A stretch of DNA of 64,000 nt from Flavobacterium jejuense (GCF_006491595.2 NZ_VEVQ02000006.1:186001-250000); one strand, 5' to 3'. Positions 16,549 through 25,207 are shown, numbered from the stretch's first letter. Numbers and translations: made by a program. The notes: generated by a model from the letters alone, not told the origin.

Positions 16549-17508
16549 ATGAAATTATATCCACTATTATTCGACCCTATACTCAAAGAACGTATTTGGG
16601 GAGGAACTAAATTAAAAACCTATTTAAATAAAACCATTTCTTCTGAAATTACAGGTGAAAGTTGGGAAATTTCTACAGTGCCAAATGATGTTAGTGTAGT
16701 AAATAATGGTACATTAAAAGGTAAAAATATTAATGAAATTATTGCTCTTGCACCAAATGAATTTTTAGGGACTTCTGTTGTGGAACGTTTTGGGAAGCAA
16801 TTTCCTTTACTTTTCAAGTTTATAGATGCCAAAGAGGATTTGTCTATTCAATTGCATCCTAATGATGAATTAGCTAAGAAAAGACACAATTCTTTTGGTA
16901 AAACAGAAATGTGGTATGTTATGCAAGCCGATGAGAATTCTCGTTTAGTTGTAGGTTTTAAAAAAGACTCTAATAAAGAAGAATATCTAAATCATTTAGA
17001 AAATAAATCAATAGTATCTCTTTTGAATGAAATGCCTGTAAAAAAAGGAGATGTTTTTTTCTTAGAAACAGGTACCATTCATGCCATTGGAGCAGGAGTT
17101 GTTATAGCAGAAATCCAGCAAACGAGTGATATCACTTATCGAATTTATGATTGGGATAGAGTGGATGCAAATGGAAAAGGTAGAGAATTACATACGGAAT
17201 TAGCACTTGACGCTATTAACTATTCTAAAACCAATTCAAAAATTGAATATCCTACTTTGGAAAATAAATCGAATGAAGTTGTAGATTGTCCTTATTTTAA
17301 AACAAATGTAATTCCTTTACAAGGAAATTATTCATGGACCAAGAGACAAGAAGCTTTTACGGTTTTAATGTGTACGGAAGGTCAATTTGAGTTTGTTTAT
17401 GAAGGACAAAATTTCATAATAAAAACTGGAAATACTATTTTATTACCCGCTAGTATAGACGGAATTGAAATAAAAGGAAGCGCAACTCTATTAGAAATTT
17501 CTATTTAA
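16549..17508 (+). CDS. manA: Mannose-6-phosphate isomerase, class I
   Basis: ManA interconverts mannose-6-phosphate and fructose-6-phosphate, linking glycolysis to GDP-mannose and surface sugars. The 319-residue length and motifs match the short Bacillus-type enzyme: LFKFIDAKEDLSIQLHPND (zinc ligands), KTEMWYVM, and GDVFFLETGTIHAIGAG, followed by the small second cupin domain. The start has the typical LYPLLFDPILKERIWGG. A near-consensus -7 box, CATATTTG, is about 25 bases upstream. Transcribed alone. Assignment is firm. Confidence 0.93.
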   Translation: MKLYPLLFDPILKERIWGGTKLKTYLNKTISSEITGESWEISTVPNDVSVVNNGTLKGKNINEIIALAPNEFLGTSVVERFGKQFPLLFKFIDAKEDLSIQLHPNDELAKKRHNSFGKTEMWYVMQADENSRLVVGFKKDSNKEEYLNHLENKSIVSLLNEMPVKKGDVFFLETGTIHAIGAGVVIAEIQQTSDITYRIYDWDRVDANGKGRELHTELALDAINYSKTNSKIEYPTLENKSNEVVDCPYFKTNVIPLQGNYSWTKRQEAFTVLMCTEGQFEFVYEGQNFIIKTGNTILLPASIDGIEIKGSATLLEISI

Positions 17509-17533
17509 TTCATAATCATTAGAATATATTGTT

Positions 17534-17541
17534 TAATTTTG
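17534..17541 (+). promoter_or_regulatory. -7 promoter box of the 89-residue gene
   Basis: TAATTTTG is an exact TAnnTTTG match 24 bases before the ATG at 17566. No TTG at the ideal distance upstream. Confidence 0.4.
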
Positions 17542-17565
17542 CATCAAATTTTAAATAAATAAAAA

Positions 17566-17835
17566 ATGGCAAGCGTTAAAAACTTGAAAAAAGAAATCAA
17601 CTATGTTTTAGGAGATTTAGTAAATATTGTTTATGTGTGGGAAATGACTAATGGTGGAAAACCAACAGAAACTACGGATGCAATTATTGATGAAATCTAT
17701 GATAATTATGATGCTTTAGTTACAAAAATGAATCAAAAAGACGTTGAAAACAAAAAAGTTCATTTTAAACAAATTCGTAAAGAATACGAAGCTACTGCAA
17801 ATCAAATAGTTGAAAAAATCAACAAATTAAATTAA
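17566..17835 (+). CDS. Small helical protein of unknown function
   Basis: An 89-residue, highly charged, probably all-helical cytoplasmic protein (MASVKNLKKEINYVLGDLVN at the start; a VHFKQIRKEYEATANQIVEKIN helix at the end). It has no cysteines, no signal peptide and no membrane segment. Similar short proteins beginning with KKxINYVLGD occur, as I recall, throughout the flavobacteria, but none has a known role. It has its own promoter-like box and lies directly upstream of the tRNA promoter. Confidence 0.75.
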   Translation: MASVKNLKKEINYVLGDLVNIVYVWEMTNGGKPTETTDAIIDEIYDNYDALVTKMNQKDVENKKVHFKQIRKEYEATANQIVEKINKLN

Positions 17836-17865
17836 AAAAAATAGTAAAAAAAAGCGGAAATTCTT

Positions 17866-17895
17866 TTGCAAATAGAAAAATCAAAATTATATTTG
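17866..17895 (+). promoter_or_regulatory. Promoter of tRNA-Thr
   Basis: TTG at 17866-17868 and the exact -7 box TATATTTG at 17888-17895 are 19 bases apart, a full match to the Bacteroidota promoter (TTG, 17-23 bases, TAnnTTTG). The tRNA starts 59 bases downstream. It is the best promoter in the window. Confidence 0.7.
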
Positions 17896-17953
17896 CACCG
17901 CAATAAAGGTAACACATTGTATGAAATAAGACAAAAAGTTATCTTTTAGAGTT

Positions 17954-18027
17954 GCCGGTGTAGCTCAGCTGGCTAGAGCAGCTGATTTGTAATCAGCAGG
18001 TCGTGGGTTCGAGTCCCTCCATCGGCT
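17954..18027 (+). tRNA. tRNA-Thr (anticodon TGT)
   Basis: The cloverleaf is complete. Acceptor arms GCCGGTG (17954-17960) and CATCGGC (18020-18026) pair over seven positions with one G-U. The D arm contains TAGCTCAGCTGGCTAGAGCA. The anticodon stem GCTGA/TCAGC encloses the loop TTTGTAA, giving anticodon TGT, which reads ACA and other threonine codons. The T arm contains GGTTCGAGTCC. The discriminator is T, and CCA is not encoded. A terminator follows. Confidence 0.97.
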
Positions 18028-18028
18028 C

Positions 18029-18058
18029 AAAAAAGGAAAGTGAAAGCTTTCCTTTTTT
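18029..18058 (+). terminator. Terminator after tRNA-Thr
   Basis: A 12-base stem (AAAAAAGGAAAG and CTTTCCTTTTTT) with a 6-base loop ends in a T-run, starting two bases after the tRNA. Confidence 0.8.
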
Positions 18059-18091
18059 TATTCCTATAAGTCATAAGTTATATTTTCTTTT

Positions 18092-18198
18092 TTAGGAGCA
18101 CATAAATAGTTCTTCGGTAGAAAATCACACCCACTATCCACTATATCTTTCCTTTTTTTTTAAGAAAAAAGAAAAGGATGCCGTTCCTATTGGGGCTA
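18092..18198 (-). repeat. Dispersed intergenic repeat, copy 2
   Basis: Read on the minus strand, it begins TAGCCCC at 18198 and ends GTGCTCCTAA at 18092, the same ends as copy 1 (1178-1258). The last 50 bases match copy 1 at 37 positions without gaps. The centre is longer than in copy 1 and forms a T-rich/A-rich hairpin (TCCTTTTCTTTTTTCTTAA paired with AAAAAAAGGAAAG). An apparent short reading frame across this region has no support. It lies between the tRNA terminator and the 3' end of a surface-protein gene; the remaining bases to 18263 show nothing else. Confidence 0.6.
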
Positions 18199-18263
18199 TA
18201 ATTGACATTTTTAATTTCAATCTAATTTGATGAGATTGGTAAATAATCATCAAGAGAGTTAAT

Positions 18264-19301
18264 TTATCGTATCTGATACCAATTGATACCATCACTTTGA
18301 ACTTCAATACTACTTCCAGCATTAATTGTATTTATGGAACTACCTGCTAGATTTATATAATTTACTGTCACAGATTTTGAAGCAACAGAATTATTGATGA
18401 TTGTATAAATTCTGCCTGATATTCCAGATGCAGCAGGAAGCGTAACGGTAAATGCAGAGCCAAGTGGAATGATCACAGTTTTATGATTTTGGTTTAATGT
18501 TAGGTCAGCGGAAATAACGGTAATGCTATTGGCTATACTTCCATTTACATGAAAGGTAGAGGTAGGTGTAATTGCTATGCCAAAATCACCAGAGTTGATA
18601 AACCTAGCAAAGGTAGTAAAAGCAGTTGCATTTGTATATTTACCAAAGGCGAGATGTGGAGGAGATCCTGTAAAATTCGATGTAAGCAGACGCAACGCAT
18701 CAGTTGTACCCGTCTGGGCAGCTGAAACTTTCTCCATACCATACGCATCACCATTAGAAGTATTATATATTGTAGCTATTCCCATACGTGTATCTTTGGC
18801 AAATCCTAACCCAACTGGTGCCTGAAAGTCAGTCCTTCCTCCCGAAAAAGTAAGATTATTGGCTCCCATAGTTACCGTACGATTACCTGTTAGGTTACCA
18901 TTACTGTTGTAAATATCGGTTGCGGTTACTGATGATCCTAATGTTGTTTTCCATGCTCCATTAGTATAAACAAAAGCTACAGTTTGACCTTTGAGAATAG
19001 TTGTGCCTGAAAATGTTGTGTCAAAACCACCTGTGGTATTATTGGAAATGGTTAATATATGACCATTGATAGTCGGAACATAAGCCGTTATGGCAACAGT
19101 GCCAGTTGCAGTACCCGTAATATTGGCAAGAGAGGTCTCTATATTAATATTGGCTGTATTAGAAGACACAGTAAAGCTTACTTCTCTATATGTAACGGCT
19201 CCATTGACATCTAACATAGTTCTAGGATCGGTGGTATTTATTCCAATTTGAGTAAAGGATAAATAGGGTATTAAAATCAGTAATAGAAATGTAGTTTTCA
19301 T
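18264..19301 (-). CDS. Secreted surface protein, tandem paralogue A
   Basis: A 345-residue protein with a signal peptide (MKTTFLLLILIPYLSFTQ) followed by IGINTTDPRTMLDVNGA, a motif common at the mature N-terminus of Bacteroidota surface proteins and reminiscent of phage tail-fibre proteins. The middle is rich in Thr, Asn and Gly with beta-strand character. The C-terminal part (FHVNGSIANSITVISADLTL to WYQIR) is the best conserved against the neighbour. There is no type IX sorting domain. The next gene upstream is a close paralogue (about two-thirds identical by eye) 18 bases away. The base composition is richer in GC than the neighbouring genes. Function unknown, probably outer surface. Confidence 0.75.
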   Translation of the reverse strand: MKTTFLLLILIPYLSFTQIGINTTDPRTMLDVNGAVTYREVSFTVSSNTANINIETSLANITGTATGTVAITAYVPTINGHILTISNNTTGGFDTTFSGTTILKGQTVAFVYTNGAWKTTLGSSVTATDIYNSNGNLTGNRTVTMGANNLTFSGGRTDFQAPVGLGFAKDTRMGIATIYNTSNGDAYGMEKVSAAQTGTTDALRLLTSNFTGSPPHLAFGKYTNATAFTTFARFINSGDFGIAITPTSTFHVNGSIANSITVISADLTLNQNHKTVIIPLGSAFTVTLPAASGISGRIYTIINNSVASKSVTVNYINLAGSSINTINAGSSIEVQSDGINWYQIR

Positions 19302-19319
19302 TTTAATTATCTTTGTCCA

Positions 19320-20354
19320 TTATTGTATTTGATACCAATTAGTACCATCACTCTGTACTTCTATACTGCTTGCTGCATTGATTGTGTTTACTGTACTTCC
19401 TGTTAAATCAATATAATTTACTGTTAGAGATTTTGAACCAGCTGTATTATTGACAATTGTATAAACCCTGCCTGATATTCCTGTAGCAGCAGGCAAGGTA
19501 ACAGTAAATGCAGATGCAAGTGGAATGATTACCGTTTTATGGGTTTGGTTTAATGTTAGGTCAGCTGAAATAACGGTGATGCTATTAGCTATACTGCCAT
19601 TTACATGAAAAGTAGAGGTTGGTGCAGTAATACCAATGCCAAAATCACCTGTATTAGTAAACCTTGCATATTCGGTATAAGCGGTTGCATTCGTATATTT
19701 ACCAAAAGCTAGATGTGCTGATGCTGCATTTGATGTAAACAAGCGCAATGCTGGTGATGTACCACTTTGGGAACTTGAAACCTGCTCCATGCCATACACA
19801 TCACCTGCACCTTCATTATAAATTGCCGCAATCCCCTTTCGTTGATCTTTGGCATATCCGAACCAATTTTGAAATTCAGTTCTTCCTGTACCTGTGAAAG
19901 TAAGAGTGTTAGATCCTAAGGTTACTGTCCGATTGCTTGTCAGAGTTCCATCACTGTTGTACAAATTGGATGTTGATATTGTCGAAGACCCCATCGTAGT
20001 TTTCCATGCACCATTGGTGTAAACAAAAGTTATAGCTTGGGCGTTGGGAATGATTGTTCCCGAAAATGTAGCTCCAAAACCGCCTGTGGTGTTATTAGAA
20101 ATGATTAACATGTGACCATTAATAGTAGGTGTATATGCTGTTACTGTAACTGTAGCCGTAGCCGTACCAGTAATATTGGCGAGTGAAGTTTCTATATTAA
20201 TATTAGCCGCATTAGAAGCCACGGTGAAGTTTACTTCTCTATGTGTGATTGCTCCATTGATGTCTAGTGTAGTTCTAGGGTCAGTGGTGTTTATTCCAGT
20301 TTGTGAAAAGGATAAATAAGAAATAAAAAACAGAAATATAAATTTATTTTTCAT
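19320..20354 (-). CDS. Secreted surface protein, tandem paralogue B
   Basis: A 344-residue paralogue of the downstream gene, with the same plan: signal peptide (MKNKFIFLFFISYLSFSQ), TGINTTDPRTTLDINGA, a Thr/Asn-rich beta region with TSNRTVTLGSNTLTF, and a nearly identical C-terminal block (STFHVNGSIANSITVISADL, then TLPAATGISGRVYTIVNNT). Differences cluster in the middle, around residues 140-220, the region likely to be exposed. The ATG at 20354 is preferred over one three codons upstream because it aligns with the paralogue. It is first in the two-gene unit. Function unknown. Confidence 0.75.
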   Translation of the reverse strand: MKNKFIFLFFISYLSFSQTGINTTDPRTTLDINGAITHREVNFTVASNAANINIETSLANITGTATATVTVTAYTPTINGHMLIISNNTTGGFGATFSGTIIPNAQAITFVYTNGAWKTTMGSSTISTSNLYNSDGTLTSNRTVTLGSNTLTFTGTGRTEFQNWFGYAKDQRKGIAAIYNEGAGDVYGMEQVSSSQSGTSPALRLFTSNAASAHLAFGKYTNATAYTEYARFTNTGDFGIGITAPTSTFHVNGSIANSITVISADLTLNQTHKTVIIPLASAFTVTLPAATGISGRVYTIVNNTAGSKSLTVNYIDLTGSTVNTINAASSIEVQSDGTNWYQIQ

Positions 20355-20363
20355 TTTAGTCAT

Positions 20364-21075
20364 CTTTAGATTATTAAATATTTCTTTATGTTGAAAGTCA
20401 TTTCATTATAAACGATAATAACTTTATAAACATGATGTTTAAAATTAAAATAGTAATAAAATTTATTTTTAACTCTTTCTTTTTAAGAATAGAATCAAAT
20501 TTAAGAAAAAATCTCTTATTTTTTTGGAAATAAACTATAAATTCACCTTTATTCTTATAGAAGTACAGTTTAGTATTATTGCCTAAATGAAACCTATCTT
20601 TAGTTGTTGCTTTTTCATCAAATAAAAAATAGCTTGTTATTTCAATTTTTAATATTTACTAATATTACTTGGGAAGTAACACTTAAAATCACTCTGTTTT
20701 TTAGTTTAATTTACAGGTCTGTTATTAGAAAATAGGCTAGATTGCTTACAAATAGTTTGTCTTTTTCATCATAATCTTGTTTTAATGTTTTTTTGGAATT
20801 TATTTATATTAGTTATAATCATTTTTGACGTTCTACTTTTTTTATGATACTAATGAGTTCCATATCTATTTCGTTTCTTCTTTTTTCAAAAACTCTTTTT
20901 CGTTGAATAGTTTCTTATTAAATGATATACGTAACAAATTGGAAACTTTTTTTCAGACAAAAGATATTGTTTGATAAAAGAGTGATTAAGAGGAATATTA
21001 TTTTCATTTCATAAATAGTAACTAAGACTATTAAAAAGCTAATTCATTCATTTTGTTGGGTAATTAAATTGTAAT
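20364..21075. other. 712-base gene-free stretch
   Basis: No intact gene is visible. On the minus strand 20819-20914 is open for 31 codons (highly charged, containing KRRNEIDMELISIIKKVE) but lacks a start codon. Another open run of about 30 codons lies near 20720-20810 in a different frame. These could be the worn remains of a gene, but AT-rich DNA yields such runs by chance. The end near 20355-20450 must hold the promoter of paralogue B; no clear box was recognised. Confidence 0.35.
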
Positions 21076-21846
21076 TTATTCTTCAATCCAGTCTCTAAAA
21101 GCTTTTGTATTACTTTGACTCGTTACAAGATGTTTTTCATATCCAGAAAGTTTTACTGCTAAACTGTTTTTGGAATATTTTTCAATTTTAACGATGTGAT
21201 TTTTATTCACCAAATCACTTCTGTTAATTCTAAAGAATTTTGAACTATCAAGTACTTCTTCAATTTCTTTTAAGGTGGTTTGTGTAAGTAAATGTTTTTT
21301 AGAGTGCTTGTCTATAGCAAATACAACTCCTTCTTCAGTAGTGAAAAATAAAATAGCTTCTGTTTCTAAGAAGTACATTTCTTTGCTGGTATTTATGGTA
21401 AATCGTTTTTTTGTAGTCTTTACTTCGGAAGGTTGATTTATAATTTGATTCAATTTGGTTACTAAATCATTTTCTGAACCATTTGACTTGCGTAATACTA
21501 TAAATTTGTTCCAAGCTTTTTTAAATCGTTCAAATGAAAACGGTTTTAGTAAATATTCAATGCCATTACTTTCGAAAGCATCCATTAGAAATTGATTGTA
21601 TGCCGTAGTAAAAATAATAGGACAAGTGACTTTTACTTTAGTGTAAATTTCAAAAGCATTACCGTCTTGTAGTTCGATATCTGATAGAATTAAATCTACT
21701 ATAGGTTTAGATCCTAAAAATGAAATAGCTTCTTCAATAGTTCCTATTTCGCATACAATAGTAATGGACTCGTTAAGCTGTTCTAAGAATCGTTTTAATT
21801 TTTTTCTTGCTGGAATCTCATCTTCAATTATAAGTACTTTTATCAT
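21076..21846 (-). CDS. LytTR-family response regulator
   Basis: This 256-residue cytoplasmic regulator has a receiver domain (residues 1-120) with the acidic pair in IIEDE (Glu8, Asp9), the phospho-acceptor Asp56 in LILSDIEL, Thr in TTAYNQF and Lys in LLKPFSF. A LytTR DNA-binding domain follows (about 145-256) with FRINRSDLVNKNHIVKIEKY and a C-terminal QSNTKAFRDWIEE. Its ATG overlaps the stop of the sensor kinase gene by four bases, so they form one two-component system. Targets are unknown. Assignment firm. Confidence 0.93.
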   Translation of the reverse strand: MIKVLIIEDEIPARKKLKRFLEQLNESITIVCEIGTIEEAISFLGSKPIVDLILSDIELQDGNAFEIYTKVKVTCPIIFTTAYNQFLMDAFESNGIEYLLKPFSFERFKKAWNKFIVLRKSNGSENDLVTKLNQIINQPSEVKTTKKRFTINTSKEMYFLETEAILFFTTEEGVVFAIDKHSKKHLLTQTTLKEIEEVLDSSKFFRINRSDLVNKNHIVKIEKYSKNSLAVKLSGYEKHLVTSQSNTKAFRDWIEE

Positions 21847-22877
21847 TTTTTTTGAAAAGAAATTAAGGGTAAAGTGACTATAAATAGCGCTTCCTGTTGT
21901 TTGATATCTATTTTCTGATTGGATAATAAATAATATTGTTCTTTTAGATTCTGTAAGCCTTTACCTGAAATGAGTTTTAAATTTTGTTTTTTAATAAGCG
22001 TATTAGAAACTACTATGTTGTCTTCAATTTTTATTTTTATTGTAACCGGATTGTTTTCAGTTCCTAAATTATGTTTAATCGCGTTTTCGATTAGTAATTG
22101 TAAGGTGAGTGGAGCAATCCAAACAGGAATGTCGTTTTTTTGTTCGATTTCTAATTGAAAAGCGTTTCCGTATTTGTGTTCCATTAAAGAGAAATAATTT
22201 TTAGCAAAAGAAAGTTCCTCTTTAAGTGTAACCAATTTTTTATCGCTTACTTCTAATACATACCGGTACATTTCTGCGAATTCATTTAAAAAATCTGAGG
22301 CTACATTTTTGTCTTCTTCTATAAGTTGATCTAAAACATTGAGATTATTAAATAGAAAATGAGGATTGAGTTGTGCTTTAAGTTGGTTTATCTTATTTTC
22401 TGAGAGCGCATTATTGTATATAGTAATCTGATTTTGATAGTTCTTGTTTTTTTGAAAATAGTAATACGCTAAAAAGAAACTGCCATAAATTAAAGCATCC
22501 ATAAAATTACCAACTAACGAATGAGTCAATGTTTCTGAATTGAAATTTCGTTCCAAATTGCCAAAGAGAATGGAAATGCTTAAGCCGAAAGCTTTTAGGA
22601 TTACAATATATAAAACTAAAGAAGTGCTAACTATTTTGAAGGCCTCTTTTATATCAAAAGTAGGTGCTTTTTGCCATTTTTTCATTAAAAATAGGAGAAT
22701 GGAAAAGAACAAGCAACTACTAATGAATGTTGAAACTGCTGCTTCTGGTGTGAATAAATACCAACTGATTTTTCGTCTTATTAGAAAACGAATCTGTATG
22801 GATTGCGCATATCCAAACAAAAAAATGAATAACAAGAAATATTTGTGTGTTCTAACTTGTTTAAGAATAAGCGACAT
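21843..22877 (-). CDS. LytS-type sensor histidine kinase
   Basis: A 344-residue inner-membrane kinase with four hydrophobic segments (about residues 12-32, 45-65, 82-104 and 122-142) and no extracytoplasmic sensor domain, then a His_kinase domain with the acceptor His173 in QLNPHFLFNNLNVLDQL. The ATPase part has LLIENAIKHNL and GKGLQNLKEQY. Such kinases sense membrane or cell-wall state, or use small ligands within the membrane; the signal here is not known. The LytTR regulator follows with a four-base overlap, and the secreted protein gene at 22948 lies 70 bases upstream on the same strand. Confidence 0.92.
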   Translation of the reverse strand: MSLILKQVRTHKYFLLFIFLFGYAQSIQIRFLIRRKISWYLFTPEAAVSTFISSCLFFSILLFLMKKWQKAPTFDIKEAFKIVSTSLVLYIVILKAFGLSISILFGNLERNFNSETLTHSLVGNFMDALIYGSFFLAYYYFQKNKNYQNQITIYNNALSENKINQLKAQLNPHFLFNNLNVLDQLIEEDKNVASDFLNEFAEMYRYVLEVSDKKLVTLKEELSFAKNYFSLMEHKYGNAFQLEIEQKNDIPVWIAPLTLQLLIENAIKHNLGTENNPVTIKIKIEDNIVVSNTLIKKQNLKLISGKGLQNLKEQYYLLSNQKIDIKQQEALFIVTLPLISFQKK

Positions 22878-22947
22878 TGTATTGTTTTTCTAGGATTACA
22901 AAAATAGCGCTATAAGTGAAATAGCGCTATTAAAAAATAAAATTCTT

Positions 22948-23691
22948 TTATTTGATATTTGGGAAAGAAGCGATAACTTCACCTTTATCGTCGTAGAAAT
23001 CTAATTTTGCAGTATTGTTTTTGTCAACATAAAACATGGCTTTTGGCATGCCTTTGTCGTCAAATAAGAAGAGTCCGTTATTTTGACTTCTTGTTTTTCC
23101 AAGCATAACACGTGGTGCACCACCTATAAGACCTTGTTCTTCATATTCTTTATATTTTTGTTGCATTAATTTAGGGTCTTCTTTGCGAAGGGCAGCTAGT
23201 TCTTTGGATATTTCTGCATTTCGTTCTTGAGTTTCCTTTGAAGGTCTGTCATTGAAAACCAGACTAGAACTTACATGTCTTTTGTCTCCTTCTTGGTAAT
23301 CTTGGGTTAGCAGTTGCATGACTTGATCTCCATTGTATTGATCGTAAGTTAATGACAAGCCAGAACTATGTCCGTTTTCTTTCTTTTCACCATCGTAGAT
23401 AAATCCACCACATTCAATGCCATCTTCGTTGAAGAACAGCATGCCAGAACGTTTTTTTCTAGTTTCATTTGTGTTACGACCGTTAATTTTAGTAGTTCCA
23501 TTTGGGAATTTATCTACATTGGTAATGATCATTTTTACCGTTCCATCATTTTCTATGATATTGATACGTTCCACATCGATTTCGCTGAATCTTTGGTTGT
23601 CATTTTTTTTGAAAGCACTGTTAACTAATACTACGGTTCCTATTGCTGTTGCGATGGCAAATGTTCTTAAAAATACTAATTCTCTTTTCAT
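22948..23691 (-). CDS. Membrane-anchored extracytoplasmic protein of unknown function
   Basis: A 247-residue protein with an N-terminal hydrophobic anchor (TFAIATAIGTVVLVNSAF), then a mainly beta-type region. Three stretches have similar wording: MLFFNEDGIECGGFIYDG, LFLFDDKGMPKAMFYVDK and LDFYDDKGEVIASFPNIK. This suggests repeated strand pairs of the type x-F-x-D-x-G. The ATG at 23691 is chosen because it gives the positive-then-hydrophobic N-terminus. The two-component pair follows downstream on the same strand after 70 bases, and the product could be sensed or controlled by it. I know no named family. Confidence 0.65.
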   Translation of the reverse strand: MKRELVFLRTFAIATAIGTVVLVNSAFKKNDNQRFSEIDVERINIIENDGTVKMIITNVDKFPNGTTKINGRNTNETRKKRSGMLFFNEDGIECGGFIYDGEKKENGHSSGLSLTYDQYNGDQVMQLLTQDYQEGDKRHVSSSLVFNDRPSKETQERNAEISKELAALRKEDPKLMQQKYKEYEEQGLIGGAPRVMLGKTRSQNNGLFLFDDKGMPKAMFYVDKNNTAKLDFYDDKGEVIASFPNIK

Positions 23692-24121
23692 TGTTTTATA
23701 ATTTTGGTTATACATTTATTTTGATACCCCAAAACTACTGAGAGAAAGAGCCGCAACCAATGTGAAAACAATGAGCTAAGGAAAAAAAAGAATGAATGCA
23801 GGAAATTATCGAAGGAATGATTTTGGAGAAGGATTAGGTTATTGAATCTAGTAATAAGTAGATGTGAAAGAATCCCTTATTTTGAGGAAATAGGATAGTG
23901 TTTTTTATTAATCTTAAAAATATGTTTTCAATATATCAACTTACAAGTCTTCGGGATTTTATTTTAAAGTATTGATATCAGTTTGTTGAAATTTTTTGAA
24001 GGGTCTTCATAATTTTTAAATTATAACAAAACCCTATTATCTCAAAATAATAGGGTTTTGAAAAGGTATTTAGTTACCAAAAAGTTTTTAACTGATTGCT
24101 AAAGCCCTTATTCTGATTTTC
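23692..24121. other. 430-base gap before the nitroreductase operon end
   Basis: No coding frame is visible on either strand. It contains a possible terminator hairpin (24027-24060) for the nitroreductase operon and, at its other end, the unrecognised promoter of the 22948-23691 gene. Confidence 0.4.
24027..24060 (-). terminator. Hairpin after the nitroreductase operon
   Basis: A 14-base perfect stem, CAAAACCCTATTAT with its complement, has a 6-base loop. On the minus strand it is followed by TTATAATTT, a weak U tract, 62 bases past the stop codon. Confidence 0.6.
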
Positions 24122-24757
24122 TTATTTGTATTCAATTACAAATTCATCGGTTGTATTACGAACTTTTTTCATGTTAGCTAACCAATCTCCTTCTGTATCT
24201 CTGTAGCCTAGATATAATAAGGTTACACTTTTTAAGCCTTTTTTAGCAAGGTCTAATGTTGCATCTACCAATGTATTATCAAAACCTTCTGCTGGTGTAG
24301 CATCTACTTTTAGTTCAGCCGCTTGTGCAATAGCCATTGCAAATCCGATGTACGATTGACGTGCTGTGTGTATGAAGTTTTCTTCTGCAGTCTGATTTAA
24401 ATAAATTCCTTTAATTTTATCAGTATAACTATCAAATCTACCGCGAGGCAAATCTCTTTCATCTGTTGTACGATTGTAGATTGCATCAATTCTTTCCGTG
24501 GTATATTTGTCCCAAGCAGCAAATACTAAAACGTGTGAGCAATCTAACATTACTTCAGGATTAAGTACTTTTGAGCTTAATTTTTCTTTAATCTCTTGAT
24601 TACTTACTACCAAAACTCTAAATTGTTGTAAACCAGAAGAGGTTGGAGCTAATCGAGCAGCTTCAACAATCTTATCTACATCTTCTTGATTTACTTTTTT
24701 TGTAGGATCGTATTTTTTTGTAGCATAACGCCATTTCAAGTCTTCTAATAAAGCCAT
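24122..24757 (-). CDS. NAD(P)H-dependent nitroreductase-family oxidoreductase
   Basis: A 211-residue FMN enzyme of the NfsB/nitroreductase fold. Visible family marks are the FMN-contact start LKWRYATKKYDPTKKV, the APTSSGLQQFRVLVV segment, and GFAMAIAQAAELKVDATPAEGFD. Members reduce quinones, nitroaromatics or flavins. Its start lies eight bases after the ohr stop, and the operon begins with ohrR. Induction by organic peroxides is therefore likely, and a role in removing reactive quinones or aldehydes would fit. The exact substrate is unknown. Confidence 0.88.
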   Translation of the reverse strand: MALLEDLKWRYATKKYDPTKKVNQEDVDKIVEAARLAPTSSGLQQFRVLVVSNQEIKEKLSSKVLNPEVMLDCSHVLVFAAWDKYTTERIDAIYNRTTDERDLPRGRFDSYTDKIKGIYLNQTAEENFIHTARQSYIGFAMAIAQAAELKVDATPAEGFDNTLVDATLDLAKKGLKSVTLLYLGYRDTEGDWLANMKKVRNTTDEFVIEYK

Positions 24758-24765
24758 ATTTTATT

Positions 24766-25188
24766 TTAATTATTGGTAACGGTTAATTTTACTTCTATAT
24801 TTCCACGAGTCGCATTAGAATAAGGACAAACTTGATGTGCTTTTTCTACTAGCTCTTTAGCTTGATCTAAACTTACTTCAGTAATATTGACTGCTAATTC
24901 AGCTGCTAAACCAAATCCACCATTTTCAATTTGTCCTATACTTATTTTTGTATTTACACTAGTTCCTCCCGTTTTGATTTTTTCTTGTTTGATAACCAAA
25001 TTTAAAGCACTGTCAAAACAAGCTGAATATCCTGCAGCAAATAGCATTTCGGGATTGGTAAAATTATCATTTGTTCCTCCTAATGCTTTTGGCATTCTTA
25101 CTTGTAAATCTAATATTCCATTATTGCTTTTTACGTGACCGTTTCTACCTCCTGTTGCAGTTGCTTCTGCTGTATACATTATTTTCAT
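24766..25188 (-). CDS. ohr: Organic hydroperoxide resistance protein Ohr
   Basis: Ohr is a dithiol peroxidase that reduces organic and lipid hydroperoxides using lipoylated proteins. The 140-residue protein has the Ohr subtype of the OsmC fold. The two redox cysteines are seen as Cys57 in GYSACFDSALN and Cys121 in HQVCPYSNATRGN, and the peroxide-facing Arg is present near GRNGHVKS. It lies between ohrR (19 bases upstream) and the nitroreductase gene (eight bases downstream). Assignment is firm. Confidence 0.95.
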   Translation of the reverse strand: MKIMYTAEATATGGRNGHVKSNNGILDLQVRMPKALGGTNDNFTNPEMLFAAGYSACFDSALNLVIKQEKIKTGGTSVNTKISIGQIENGGFGLAAELAVNITEVSLDQAKELVEKAHQVCPYSNATRGNIEVKLTVTNN

Positions 25189-25207
25189 TATTTAAAATTG
25201 TAAAAAA

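Noticed and set aside
18134..18322. Minus-strand open frame of 62 codons over the second intergenic repeat
   Set aside because: It spans the repeat and the end of a surface-protein gene, starts inside the latter, and has no counterpart in the first repeat copy.
18264..20354. Prophage remnant suggested by tail-fibre-like proteins
   Set aside because: Both proteins have signal peptides, there are no other phage genes nearby, and the IGINTTDP-type start is common in Bacteroidota surface proteins.
20720..20914. Possible degraded gene on the minus strand (two open runs of about 30 codons)
   Set aside because: There is no start codon, the runs are in different frames, and nothing recognisable is encoded. 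Chance open frames of this size are expected in AT-rich DNA.
22540..22893. Plus-strand open frame of 117 codons opposite the sensor kinase
   Set aside because: It lies wholly within the antisense of the kinase membrane domain, where coding constraints create long mirror frames. No independent support.
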